Below are positions 34,659-46,313 of a stretch of DNA of 64,000 nucleotides, piece by piece (the first letter of the stretch is position 1; every line of letters begins with the position of its first letter). Origin of the DNA: Plenodomus lindquistii (taxonomy: Eukaryota; Ascomycota; Dothideomycetes; Pleosporales; Leptosphaeriaceae). The position numbers and the translations under genes are program-made. The notes below the pieces were generated by a model, which searched no databases, was not told the origin of the DNA, and saw nothing but the letters and a program-made list of their open reading frames with translations. The stretch lies in assembly GCA_025504975.1 (NCBI GenBank), contig JANUWI010000002.1, positions 558,001 to 622,000 of the forward strand. Direction: 5' to 3'.

Positions 34659-35487
34659 GGGTAGGTAAATTCCTCGTTTGGGGTACGTGGTGCCGCCGTA
34701 AAAGGGGGACTGGGAAGTGGGTAATTGGCAGCAAATCGGAGATATTTTTGAGTCGTTGTATGCGCGACCGGTGTTGTTAGTATCTATATGCCCTTTTTTG
34801 TTCGTTTTCTTCCCTAAGCTAGCTTTGCCCTGAAGAGTTGATTTCTTTTTCCCTTTGCATTTTTGCATAAGCTATGGCGTCGATGGGATCGGGGGGGAAG
34901 AACAGACAGGCGGATGGATGGATGGATGGATTAGGGTTCACAAAATTTCACAAAGCTGTTAGAAATCTTTTGAGGCATATTTGGGTTGATTTGGTATGGT
35001 GGATGGATGTGTTCCTGCTTGACGGTGTGAGCTAGTGAGTGTGTGTTGATAAGCAGTCGTGTTGGTTTTACACACAGAAGTAACAAAGAACGTATCAGCG
35101 GATACCCAACACACTTTACTGTAGAATGGAGTCCACCAGAATTACCAAACATGGTATGTGCTCCGTCTGCTGGAGTACGCCTTGCTTCAGGAGCGAGTAT
35201 CTCACTTGGCTTCATCTTGGCAGCTTACTCCGCTCCGCTAACAGCGCTTTACCCTGCCCTGTTCAAAGCCCACCTTCCCTTCTCGGCAGAGGAGTCCTCC
35301 ACTTGTCTTTCGTATCACCATGGAACACGGCATACCGTATGAACTAGCTGTAAATTTAGCAACACTGGAGGCCTATATGACAGTGTGGCTCATGACACCA
35401 GGACTTTGAATAAATTTATAACAGTCATCTGGATCCTTAGCGGAGCCTCATGTCAAGGTAAACACACTCATCATCTCGTCATACAGT
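34659..35487. other. Intergenic, no gene; short GGAT repeat
   Basis: 829 bp between CTR9 and the beta-lactamase-like gene on the same strand. A GGAT tetranucleotide run lies at about 34911-34931. Only short frames are present. Confidence 0.5.
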
Positions 35488-37193
35488 ATGCGTTGCACCT
35501 CGCTACTCTACTATTCTTTCCTATTTGCTGTGACTACAGCAACCATTTGTCCCATTCTAGGTCCGGTATTCCCTGCCCCTCGCGACCTCCACACATCCTC
35601 CACTTTCCAGGACGCACTGAAGACTCTCCAAACGAGACTTGATGATGCCTTCACGAGCGGTAACACCACACATGGACCCGTGAATCCAAACGACACCTAC
35701 TCGATCCAGATCTTTTCTACGGGATCCAAAGAGCCGCTTCTAGATTACCACCGCCGGGGACCAAATGTCCTGGGTAACAGGAAGATTGACGGCGACTCGG
35801 TATATCGTATTGCGAGCGTTTCGAAGCTTCTTACTGTCTACTTGCTTTTGCTCGAGGGAGGAGCCACCATCTTCAATGAGAAAGTGACAAAGTATCTGCC
35901 TGAGCTTGAGGCTGTGGCGAATTGGAACGACATCACCATTGGCTCACTTGCCGGGTATCTCGGAGGCATAACAGCTGAGCGTAAGTATAAAACTCGATCT
36001 CCAGCGTCGAGGCACTAACCCACGCAGTTTTCAATGTAAGTTCTTTGCCAGGAGGAGACATCGGCGTAGCATTTCCAGGTGCATTTCCACCATTACAAGC
36101 AAACGAAACATCGGGATGTAAATATGGAGCGAGCGCATGTAGTCGGGAGGTCTTTATCAAGAATCTGCTTGACAGAACACCAGTGTACCTACCGGATACA
36201 ACGCCGGTATACAGTAATGCCGCTTTCGCCACACTAGGCTTCGTGTTGGAGGCAGTTGCCAACTCTTCTTACGACGATATTCTCCGCAATCTGCTTGTCA
36301 ACCCACTACATTTGAACGGTACCACATCCTCTGCTCCCTTCGACCTAAGCCACGCTGTCATCCCCGGCAACGCAACGACCTCTAGCTGGGACCTAGACAT
36401 CAACAACACCGCAGGCATAGCCATGGGCGGGATGTACAGCACACCCAACGATCTCTCCGCAATCGGTCGAGCCATCCTCTCCTCCTCGCTCCTCCCGCGC
36501 CCAACCACCCGCGCATGGCTAAAACCAACATCCTTCACATCCTCGCTCCTCGGCGCTACTGGTCGTCCCTGGGAAATCTTCCGCGCCGTAACAAGCACAG
36601 AGCACAACCGCGTCATCGATCTTTACACCAAATCCGGCAATCTCCCCGGCTACGGCGCGAATCTCGTTCTAATCCCAGATTTCGAAGTAGGCTTCGTGAT
36701 CAACATGGCAGGCGGCAGAGGCACAGTCGCATATCCCATCGCCAGCCTCATCATCGATGATCTCCTACCCGCACTAGATGAAGCAGCACGCGTACAAGCA
36801 GACGCCGCATTCGCAGGGACTTACACTGCAACCAATGGCCTCAATTCCACAATCGGGTTGACAACACGGCCTGGCATTCCTGGTCTCAGCATCGAAACCT
36901 GGGTCAGCAATGGTACTGACCTGCGCTCGGAATACCTGCAGAGCCCGGAGTGGTTCCAAATGTATCCGACGAATATTGTGAGTGGGGATGGGACGGAGGT
37001 ATCTTGGCGATCGACTAGTATTGTGCTTCCGGATACGGGGTCGCCGTTTGATGCGTGTCCTTCTTGGGTTGTTTTGGATCGCCCGAACTATGGGGTGTAT
37101 GGGGTGGATGAGTTTGTTTTTCATGTTGGGGATGATGGAGTGGCGGTGGGGATTGAGCCGATGGCACTTAAGGTTGTGCTTGGGAGGGATTAG
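35488..37193 (+). CDS. Secreted beta-lactamase-like serine hydrolase
   Basis: A serine beta-lactamase/penicillin-binding-protein fold enzyme; in fungi such proteins act as esterases or peptidases, and the substrate is not predictable here. Exons 35488-35980 and 36028-37193 encode 552 residues across a 47-nt intron with a CTAAC branch point. Residues 1 to about 22 form a signal peptide (MRCTSLLYYSFLFAVTTATI). Motif 1 SxxK is S110-V-S-K113, motif 2 is Y226-S-N228, and a KSG triad in YTKSGNLPGYG stands for the third motif. Many NxT/NxS sites suggest glycosylation. The C-terminal 130 residues look like an extra beta-rich domain. Confidence 0.88.
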
Positions 37194-37935
37194 ATGGTTA
37201 GCTTTTGTGTAGTTGACGGGGATGGTATCGACTCGGCGTGCCACAAGACTGTGTCGAGGCAAACTGGATAGTAATGGGGTAGAAACAAGTACCTCAACGG
37301 TTCTGCTCGGCACTAATACTGTTCAGCAGCAAGGAAGCGCCCTGTACTATCTGCAATCTCTCGCGTTTTTTGCGGCTTCGACATCGGGGTTGTAGGAATT
37401 GATTTATCGTGTTGGAAGACTTCAACACGACCGGTCTATGATGTGACCAGTCTCAAATCTCCATGAAATCTACTTACTTTTGTTAGTAGACACATATCTC
37501 GAGGTGCTGACTCGAAAACTATACTGGCGACATGACATGATTGACAACGCTTTGTGAGGGAGTCTGTTCATGTCACTAGCAGTGACGCTTTCGAAGGTCG
37601 AATACTTGCGTGATTTTCCTGTTGTCTCGAACGCATGGAGCGGTGAGATCTCATCTCGGGAACTGGAGTGCTTGCGACAAATCAACCTTAAATGTCCTTG
37701 GTACGTTCGTGTTATATTAAACTCTTGACATCGATAACGTATCCAGGAAGCGGTTACTATTCAACAAGGCCAAGGCTGGAAGTCTGTCGATACGAAGCGA
37801 TCCATCATGATCAATGCACCTTCTTTACCGCACTCATGATTCGTCAATGCATCAGGCCACCCATCTGCCTAACCGCCGTACTTGAAGCTCGCCCTACCTC
37901 TTTCCTTCCACCCCAAACGCACAAAGCAAGTTACA
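37194..37935. other. Intergenic, no gene seen
   Basis: 742 bp between two plus-strand genes. The frame of the downstream gene extends 18 codons upstream, but only to a TTG. No repeat or RNA gene was recognised. Confidence 0.5.
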
Positions 37936-38688
37936 ATGGTATTTTCCAAGCGTCTCTGTCGCCCAGAAGATCTAAAAGCCACTCTTAGCATCAGCCTGAC
38001 GACATCCCAGCCTACTCTATCACTCTCAGCACTAAACAGCACTTCATCAATACCTGTGCTCAAGATCCAGATACACATACGATGCAGCCGGTCAATCTCC
38101 CCAGACCGGCCCATGACACTGCGCACATCAGGCGTTCTCGTGCCTAACGGGCCGTTCGGCGGATCAATCGACTGTCTCGCCCTCGGTGCATTCGGCGCAG
38201 GACTCGTCTGCAAGGATGCGGTAAACGGGACACAAAAGGCCATATCGCTGGGCAACTATCGCATTCATCGCGCGAGACAGGATGGCGACGACGCGCTGGA
38301 TCTGCGAGAGCGGCCTGATGCGTCGTTCATGACTGTACCTGCACAGAACTCTGGCGAGGAGATCGTGATTACCCATTACTTATCTGCAAAGCGTCTTTTT
38401 GCCTTTGCGGCTGGGTTTGGAGCGCAGGATGTGAGGATTGGGGAGGAGTATGTTCTCAGGCTGAGAGATGATTATGTTGGAACGGGGTGGTGGTGTTGGG
38501 GTGATTTGGATGTTGACTTGAAGGGGAAGAGATTACATGCGTACTCGGAGGGATCTTCATTGGGTGTAGAGAAGCCTAGTGATGAAGACATCGAGAAAGG
38601 TGGATGGGTCTTGGGAGAGAATTCGACGCATGTGAAGTTTGAGATGGGAGAAGATGCAGCAACGTGTATTTTGACAATAGTGGAGTAG
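37936..38688 (+). CDS. Small conserved hypothetical protein, beta-rich
   Basis: A single exon of 250 residues from the ATG at 37936 (MVFSKRLCRPEDLKATLSIS). It lacks a signal peptide or membrane segment. The alternating hydrophobic pattern suggests a beta-sandwich, with segments such as VLVPNGPFGGSIDCLALGAF and EEYVLRLRDDYVGTGWWCWG. I recall similar proteins as uncharacterised and lineage-restricted in Dothideomycetes, but I cannot name a domain. Composition matches its neighbours and the frame is clean over its full length, which supports a real gene. Confidence 0.65.
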   Translation: MVFSKRLCRPEDLKATLSISLTTSQPTLSLSALNSTSSIPVLKIQIHIRCSRSISPDRPMTLRTSGVLVPNGPFGGSIDCLALGAFGAGLVCKDAVNGTQKAISLGNYRIHRARQDGDDALDLRERPDASFMTVPAQNSGEEIVITHYLSAKRLFAFAAGFGAQDVRIGEEYVLRLRDDYVGTGWWCWGDLDVDLKGKRLHAYSEGSSLGVEKPSDEDIEKGGWVLGENSTHVKFEMGEDAATCILTIVE

Positions 38689-39608
38689 ACTGAATTGCAT
38701 GACAGAGGAACTTTACACATTATTCGAGGTATGTAGTCCAGGCGAGGATGGATTGCCATGGCGCTGGTGTAGGCTTATGCATGTCCTACATGAGTCTAAG
38801 TCTTGATGTTATTGTAGAAGTTGCAAAAGATGGACACGGAAAAGGCAGAATGATGCTGCAAAATGGCTGACAGTACTCGTCTGAAGTACTGTATCATGAC
38901 TAACATCTAAGAGAATAGTATAATGCTAACCTGATCACCGCCAACTCTGAAGTCATGATAGAGGACAGGCCGTGCACCACACTAAAAGCAGTTCGCGTCA
39001 TGCCTATTCGGGATGGACGTAGCAGCCAACCATGGTTCACGAGCTGCGCAGACTCGACGAGTGCAGGCAACTCTACCGTAGAGATTCACGACGCAGATGT
39101 GCCGTCTCAATGACCATTTTGCAAAGCAAATAACATCACCATAGCCCCTATGACAACATGTCCCAGTTGCGCCCGTGTTCCCAAAGCATCAACATTCCAA
39201 GCATGCGCGCACCATGATTGGCCCGTCCTCGCTTGCCTGGCTGCCGCATCCTTGCCTTCTCGATGCAGGCGGGCAGCACCCACCCCCTTCGACACCCTCA
39301 ACAAACCCGCTCCGACACCGCCTACCACCCAGCCCTTTTTCATCGCAAAACACCAGCAAATCACGACTTTTCATCGCCGTTTCGCCCATCATTTGGATGC
39401 GCGCGTCGATGCGAATCTTTTGACACCCATATCGCGATTATTGGGACGCGTTTTGGTTGTGAAAAATCGGTGTTCGTCGCGGTACGAGGCCACCTGGCCC
39501 GACTGCGCTGTTGCCCGCCCGCGCAGGATCTGCCCCAGCGCTCTGCAACAACAACAGTCACGTGTGCACGGTCGCCAACTTCTCCTGGTCTGACGCATCA
39601 CAACGACC
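38689..39608. other. Intergenic and 5' leader of EPL1
   Basis: 920 bp. The right third (39150-39600) is C-rich with long open frames in several phases and no motif, fitting a promoter and 5' leader. No gene is claimed. Confidence 0.5.
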
Positions 39609-41555
39609 ATGTCGCAGAGGGTAACTGGCCAGCGCTTTCGCCAGCGCAAATTATCAACCAGACAGGTTCTACCCGTGGTGCGCGAGCATGAGATTGAGCA
39701 GCTGGCCGATGACGATGCCTCGCGTCACATTCCCAAAGTCGAAACGGGTGTTGAGAAGGGGGAAGAGATTGTAAGTTGCACGCTAGGCCGCATCCGGCTT
39801 TCACTCTCATCGACTGTCAAACTTTGCTGGGCCAAATACGCAAAAGACAATGCGCATACATCGCATGGCACACAACGCGATGCACTCACCCTGCTTTCGA
39901 CATGCACATGCTAATACAAACCTCAGGAACACCATTTACAGGCTGTCATCTCTGCCGCCCAGGCAGCAGTGCACGGCTCTACCGGTGGAGAGATCGCTCA
40001 ACTGGTCATCCCGACGCCAGAAGCAACGGCAAGTAAGGTGCAATATGAGGAACTCTATCCCAAGAAGTTCACCCAGCCTGCAACGTACATCCGTTTCTCC
40101 TCAACCGTAGAAGACACCTCTGGCTGTCCATATTGCATGACCAGTGATGATGTCGCCTTCCTCAAATCGTACAATCAGAAGCGAGGCAAGAACAACCACT
40201 GCTCTGAAGACGAATTCGAAGAGGTCATCAATTTCTTCGAAGAAACCACTGCAACAAAACAGCCCTTCGCTGCCGTCGATAATTCGCCCGTCCTCCCATA
40301 TGAGGAACTGGAGGCAGAATTTGATGACACTGTTCGCGAATCAGCACGGCGGTTTGCGAAAGACATCTATGCGCACTGGAAGCACCAGCGAACACTTCAA
40401 GGCGGTCGACCGCTCATGCCAACGCTGAAGTTTGAGACAAACCAAGATACTGATGACGCTGACCCATATGTCTGCTTTCGACGTCGCGAAGTGCGACAAG
40501 TCCGCAAGACACGCGGCCGCGACGCGCAAATAACAGAAAAGATCAAGAAGCTGAGAATAGAACTCGAACAAGCTCGCGTCTTGGTTGCGCAAGTCAAGAA
40601 ACGCGAAATTCTGTACCGAGAGAGTCTCGCAATTGACAAGAAGATCTTCCAGCAACGAGCAGAGGTTAAGGAGACGAAGCGAAGACTTAGCATCAAGGGT
40701 GACGACGAAGAGCTCCTCATCACTCAGAAGGTACGTCATGGCCGCAACTTGAGGGGATGTAAACATGAGACTGACATCTCACAGCCCGCGCCTAAGCCCA
40801 AGCGCCCTGCAGATCTTGAGAGAGTACGCCAGAACATTCCTGGCATGAAACCTCGAGATGCTCGTCCCGATGGCCGTCTCGTTGATAGCGATTTAGTGTA
40901 CCTAGAAGAGCAGCAAACCAAGAAGACGGAAGCGATCGACAGTTTCATTGAGGAGAACCTGGTTAAGCACCAAAAGTGGAATGTCGGTTGGGTCGATGCC
41001 ACATGGCGGCCCATCACTCCACCGCTGGAGCCAGCTGCGGCGAAGTCTGACTTCCGTACAGTTTTTACGGAGAGTCAGCTACCCACGCCTCCAGCTTCTG
41101 TGTCTGACGAGGGTGCTGATGCCATGGCAGTTGAGCCGGTGAAGCAGCAGCCTGATCAACGGCGAGTTGCCAGAATACGGTTTGCGACACCGCCAGATGA
41201 CGTCCCGTTCCAAGACCAAAGCCGTTTCCGACGGCGGGTAGGTCGAGGCGGGCGCGTGATGATCGATCGGCGAGGCGTCAAGCGGCAGAAGACAGACGGC
41301 AGAATAGACGACCGCCTTGCGGACCGATGGCGATACTCTGGTGAGAGTAGTGAAGACGAGCAAGTGTACCCGGCCGACTGGACAGACAATCTGCATATAA
41401 GATATCGCATTATGATTGAACGGCAAGGCGAGAAGCCATCTCATCCACAACCACCAGCGGGAGCGAATCGACGTGCTATCGAGAACCACAATCGTTCGGC
41501 ATCTGGACATCTGCTGCCTCCTACACCTACGACTGCAAGTGCTGCAGGCAGGTGA
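39609..41555 (+). CDS. EPL1: NuA4 subunit, enhancer of polycomb-like Epl1
   Basis: Epl1 anchors the Piccolo module (Esa1, Yng2, Eaf6) of the NuA4 histone H4/H2A acetyltransferase. Exons 39609-39770, 39927-40730 and 40785-41555 encode 578 residues; introns are 156 and 54 nt. The EPcA domain begins at the N terminus (RFRQRKLSTRQVLPVV) and continues through the segment around YIRFSSTVEDTSGCPYCMTSDDVAFL and the basic REVRQVRKTRGRD, followed by a coiled coil (ITEKIKKLRIELEQARVLV). Intron 2 is stop-free and a multiple of three, so its removal rests on its donor GTACGT, branch CTGAC and acceptor ACAG, and on composition. The C terminus is disordered. It is convergent with the SET gene. Confidence 0.93.
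40731..40784 (+). other. EPL1: EPL1 intron 2: 54 nt, stop-free, length 3n
   Basis: Donor GTACGT, branch GACTGAC, acceptor TCACAG. Retention would insert 18 residues after the coiled-coil region without a frameshift. Confidence 0.75.
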
Positions 41556-42029
41556 TAGCTGTGATTGCGGATTGCTCTGGCGTGATGTGAGGATTCTGGT
41601 GTTGGCAGTGGAACTCAATATACCCCTTGTTTTATTTCCTGTTGGATGTTGAGAAAGATGTAGGAAGCTTGGACAAATATACCCAATCTATGTATATACT
41701 ACTCCATTGATTAGGGCCATGGGAGGCTGATTGGTGGTCTGGAGTGCAGGATGGTTGGCTTGGCTCTTGAGGGACCTGGGTGTTCTACCTGAATTGGGGG
41801 CTCATCCTGGAATGCTGCAGAGTCAGCGGGCCATCGACAAGTCCCAAAACGTTTCAACATCCGCGATGCCAGGCGTGAGAGGCCTTGCGTTGCGTGACCA
41901 AAAAAAGCAGAAATACGTACCAAATCCATAAAAATTCAAAACTTACCTGATACACTGTTCATCCGGTCCACTGCTGTTCTGATCGCTCTGGAGTCTGTCG
42001 GTGCAATAGATTCGATGGTCGTCCTGTCC
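41556..42029. other. Convergent intergenic, no gene seen
   Basis: 474 bp between the EPL1 and SET-gene stop codons. It must hold both 3' ends. Confidence 0.5.
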
Positions 42030-43543
42030 TTAGGCTCTTGACCGCTTCTCCGTTCCTCCCATTTCTACATCACCTTCTTCATCGACTTCTCTTTGCCTCT
42101 TCGAAGTAATGCCAGCTCTTGCCACTGTTTCCGCCAATGCTGCTTCCGCCTGTTTCAATATCTGTTTCTCGCCAATGCGGACAGCCTTTGCCATCTCACA
42201 ACGATGCTTCGTAACGATTGATCGCGTATCTCCAGGTGCTTCGAGCGGTTGTTGCAGATCTTCCTCTAAAGTCGTAGTATACCGTGCAAGTTGAGCCTGC
42301 ACGATTTTGTGTAGCAGCTCTGCACCTTTACTCGTCATCTTCTCTGGCTTGGGTAGCTTGCTCTTGCTCTGTAGACGTTCAAACTCTTCTTCTGATAGAA
42401 ACATAGATTCAACCAAAATAATCAACTCAGGTGAGAGGCTCTCCTGCAATGTGAACGGGCTGCTGGCGGTGATGTCGTAGCCCGAGTCAATCACCTCTTG
42501 CTCGTCCAGATATTCTAGTCTTGACTCCTTCCAAGATCCAGATGCACTCACAACTTCGGAGACGAGATCCATGGGAATCTCGACGACATCGTACTGCGCG
42601 TAATTATTCGTAACATAACCATAGCGGCGCAATAAATCTGAGCGAGGAAGTGGCCCGTAGTCGTTGAAAATCTCCTCGCCGGCTTTGACAGACTTTAGCG
42701 CCTTCATTTCCAGGAACGTTTGTTCGTAGAAAAGACGTGCATTACACTGATCGGCATCCGCGTTGAGCATATCAGCCAAAGGGATCATGCCCTTTGGCAA
42801 TGCCTCGTCCTCTTCTTCCTCAGCGAAACCATCCTCATCCACATCTTTGCGGGGAGTCGCTGGCTCCACGTCAAAAGCGTATGCCATGATCAGACTGCCC
42901 ATCTTGTGCATCAGCGTAACGTTCTTCTCATCGCGCATCTCCTCTGCCCTCTGAGCCGCTCTCTCGTCGCCAGAAAAGAAGATGCTCGCAAACTCTTTGA
43001 TAATTGGCAGAAGCTGTTCCATGAACGCCTCATTCGCTCCTTCTTTGCCGATCTTAGCGACTACGGCGCTGGCTTGGAGCTCCGCTAGCTCATCTTCAGA
43101 CCAGAACATCAATGTGTTGAACTCGCTAGGGAGGACGGCAAAGTACGGCGCCCAATTCGAGGCATCGCCGTTGAGGTACTCGTAGAGCATGACGAGGATG
43201 AGAGACAGCCATGGGCCGAGGAGCTCGAAGGTGGAAGCGGGGATCTCGGTCGAAAGAATTGAGTTTTCGACGCTCAGAATTGCGGAGCGGGGTATGCGGA
43301 ACAGGACTTCATGCTCGTTTATGTCTTGAATCGCAACTTTTGACGGTTATCAGTAATCAACCCAGCGTTAATGTATGACGGGATGCGACTGGGATAAGCG
43401 CATGGCGGTTTCGGCTACGTACCTACGCCTCTACCCGCATCTTTGCTTCGAAGGTCCTCGAGTCGGATTTTAGGGCTGATTTCTGCGCCGGAGTGTCGAA
43501 GCCATGCTAGGAAGGCCTGACTGGCAGCGTCGAAGTCCGCCAT
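42030..43543 (-). CDS. SET-domain lysine methyltransferase, Rkm4/SETD6-like
   Basis: A Rubisco-LSMT-type SET enzyme; yeast Rkm4 methylates ribosomal protein L42. Exons 43423-43543 and 42030-43336 encode 475 residues across an 86-nt intron. The N terminus reads MADFDAASQAFLAWLR, then AGRGVVAIQDI and VLFRIPRSAIL, the first SET strands. After the insert region come PLADMLNADADQCNARLF, GEEIFNDYGPLPRSDLLRRYGYV and the Rubis-subs-bind-like C-terminal helices. An acidic, low-complexity loop (EDGFAEEEEDEA) interrupts the domain. A basic tail (KRSRA) could aid nuclear import. Assignment to Rkm4 rather than another LSMT paralogue is likely but not certain. It is divergent from KAE1. Confidence 0.88.
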
Positions 43544-44101
43544 GCGCGGAAAGTTATTGCAAAGTGGTGGGTGGTGGTTGGAGAGGGAAATGTGAGTGGT
43601 GGATTGCTTAGCGGTCGGAACCGAGGATGATCCTATTGGTCTGAGCGGACTATGAACTTGAATGTGGGGCCTCGACCTACGATTCTGTGCATGTTAAAAC
43701 ACAACTAACGAAAGAACAAGGTACAGAAATGAGTCTGGCTCCAGTGACTAAGTTCCAAACTACAAATAACTCCCTTCCGACATGTCCGCGAGTCTTGAAA
43801 ACGTTGCAGTGCTATCGTGTTGGGCACTCTATACTGTGCATATTGCTCTGGTTTTGACCCACGTCAGTGATACCAATATCTCACAGATCGAGGCTTTTGC
43901 ACACACAAATGACCAGAATCAAGCACTGCAGATCGGTCTTCAAGATTCTCAATATCATCTTTTGCATCTCAGCCTGAATCACGTTGTTTCGATACCAGCC
44001 TTATCGATAAGCCGCGCCCCGCATTCGCGAACTTTTGACGCGTACCGTACAGAGTGATCATCAACCAATTTGAACATATACACTTCGAGTTTTCAAGAAC
44101 A
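43544..44101. promoter_or_regulatory. Divergent intergenic region, SET gene / KAE1
   Basis: 558 bp between start codons on opposite strands. A CCAAT box in reverse orientation (ATTGG at 43635-43639) lies nearer the SET gene. The KAE1 frame extends upstream of its ATG only to a GTG. Confidence 0.45.
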
Positions 44102-45216
44102 ATGATAGCAATAGGACTAGAAGGAAGCGCCAACAAGATTGGTATTGGCGTCATTTCCCACGCGGGGCCGGACAAGGCACCCATCATCCTCTCGAATCTG
44201 CGCCACACGTACATCTCCCCCGCAGGCGAAGGTTTCCTACCAAAAGATACGGCAATCCATCACCGAGCATGGGTCGTGCGACTGATCAAGCAGGCTGTAC
44301 GCCAGGCAGGGGTCAAGATTGAAGATATCGACTGCATATGCTATACTAAAGGTCCAGGAATGGGTGCGCCACTTCAAAGCGTAGCTCTTGCTGCGCGAAC
44401 CATCAGTTTGCTGTGGGGAAAGCCCATGGTCGGTGTCAATCATTGCGTTGGACGTGCGTAGATCGTATATTTGTATTTCACGTGTAACCTTCAAGCTAAC
44501 GAAACAAAGACATCGAGATGGGCCGCTCAATAACCCGTGCTGACAACCCTGTTGTTCTCTATGTCTCCGGCGGAAATACCCAAGTCATCGCCTACTCTGC
44601 ACAACGATATCGTATCTTTGGCGAGACTCTCGACATCGCGATAGGAAATTGCATAGATCGGTTCGCACGAACCCTCATGATACCTAACGACCCATTCCCG
44701 GGCTACAACGTCGAACAGCTGGCTAAGAAAGGCAAGAACCTTGTAGACCTCCCCTATGGTGTGAAGGGAATGGACGCGAGTTTTTCTGGCATTCTGGCAG
44801 CTGCAGATCTTCTTGCGCGCGGGTTGGACGAATCATTACCGATTGAAAAAAGACTGAAGACAGAGGAAGGCGAATTGATCACAAAAGAAGACATGTGCTT
44901 CTCACTCCAAGAAACGATTTACGCTATGCTCGTGGAGATCACAGAGCGCGCTATGGCCCATGTTGGCTCGCAGCAAGTCCTCGTAGTGGGCGGTGTGGGC
45001 TCCAACGAGCGACTGCAGCAGATGATGGGCATGATGGCGAGGGACAGAGGAGGCAGCGTTTTTGCGACCGATGAGCGATTCTGCATCGACAATGGTATTA
45101 TGATTGCGCACGCTGGGCTCTTGGAGTATGGCACAGGCATTGTCACGGGACTTGAAGATACAACATGCACACAGAGGTTCAGAACTGATGAAGTGTTTGT
45201 TGGCTGGAGAGACTGA
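44102..45216 (+). CDS. KAE1: tRNA N6-threonylcarbamoyladenosine synthase, Kae1
   Basis: Catalytic subunit of the KEOPS/EKC complex, which transfers the threonylcarbamoyl group to A37 of ANN-decoding tRNAs. Exons 44102-44453 and 44510-45216 encode 352 residues across a 56-nt intron with a GCTAAC branch point. Family marks include MIAIGLEGSANKIGIG, YTKGPGMGAPLQ, the metal-binding HCVGH (H114-H118) followed by IEMGR, VVLYVSGGNTQVI, DIAIGNCIDRFAR and LVVGGVGSNERLQ, and C-terminal DNGIMIAHAG. No mitochondrial targeting sequence is seen, so this is the cytosolic or nuclear form and not Qri7. The intron cuts the codon of H118, so correct splicing is needed to build the metal site. Confidence 0.96.
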
Positions 45217-45827
45217 GGGATACGAATATTTGAAGAGGTGGAGAAGTCTTGCGATAACTGCACCACATTTCATTTATCGTTTGAGCACGAGATGAGATCG
45301 TGACAAGGCTGGAAACAGATGATCTGATCGCAGGGCATCTTACACCACGGCGGGTGCGAGGTGCGCGATAGGGCTATGACAGATAATAGAAGAGTATGCA
45401 GCGGAAGCTGCGGATGTCCTCACAGAGGACTTAGCCCTCAGTAGGCGACGTTCCTGACCGTTGCATTACGCGGCCGAGCCAAACCTTCTCAATTCGCGGG
45501 TGCTCCGCGTGTGTGGTCAGGCAAGCCATACTCAACACTACGCATCTTCAACTAGTCTACTCTGGATATTGGACGTCAGATTAAGACGTCGATTCGTATA
45601 CAGCCAAGCCGTTGTACAGTCACTATGTACCGCTTCGTCTTGTCGCGGGCCGTAGTCTTGTAGTTATTGTGGTAAGGAGCCAGCGGCCACTGAGGCCTCC
45701 ACAGCACAGCTGGTTTAACATCCGATGGACCACACATTCATCATCATCTGTTCACGTCCGACTTCAAAAAGTGATGAATCTGTAATTATTTCTTCGGAGA
45801 GTCTGGCCTCCCAGGAGTGAACCAGAG
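45217..45827. other. Intergenic, no gene seen
   Basis: 3' flank of KAE1 and spacer before a decayed coding relic. Only short frames are present. Confidence 0.5.
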
Positions 45828-45959
45828 TTGTCGGCAGCCTCTTGCAGCCGGCCAGACGGTCTACAATGCATTTCACTGGATCTTTGCTGTGGCTCCGGAT
45901 GCAAACACCTCGTCTTTCTCCAACACTACATTCGCCGCCCCATCCTGTGGACGCTCTTG

Positions 45960-46313
45960 TCTTCCATCGCGCTAGGTGCGATATACAACGCCAGCATCCA
46001 CACTCCGGTTCCTGGTCTAGACTCGCGACCTTACTTTGGCGGATTTGGCAATCCAACGCTGAACGCGGGGCTCAAGCTCTGGCTTTGTGACAGCGATGAG
46101 GCAATTAGTGCGTTTCGCAGCGCGCAGAAGGAATTGATCGGGTAGAATGGGGAGCTGGGTATTGGTTTGGATGAGAGTTTTGTGATGTTTACGAGGGAGG
46201 TGTTGATCTACGATAGGCAGACTGGGGAGGGGCTTGGAACTAAGAGAGCGGTCGATGCAATGGAACAGGATAGGTGGAGGGCAAATGTTGAGTTGAGCGG
46301 GCCGAAGGAGTAG
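45960..46313 (+). pseudogene. Decayed coding relic with an internal stop
   Basis: In one frame the sequence reads as a coherent protein fragment (AIYNASIHTPVPGLDSRPYF, then LWLCDSDEAISAFRSAQKEL). It meets TAG at 46143-46145, then continues in the same frame (ESFVMFTREVLIYDRQTGEG, DAMEQDRWRANVELSGPKE) to a TAG at 46311-46313. The 5' part is unclear: no single good start codon was found, and neighbouring frames upstream also look partly coding, suggesting frameshifts. I do not recognise the family. No intron with usable signals removes the internal stop. Confidence 0.45.

Noticed and set aside
33738..34868. A 376-codon frame antisense to the CTR9 3' end
   Set aside because: It is the mirror of codon bias in the Lys/Glu-rich Ctr9 tail; its Leu/Phe/Ser-rich sequence has no motif.
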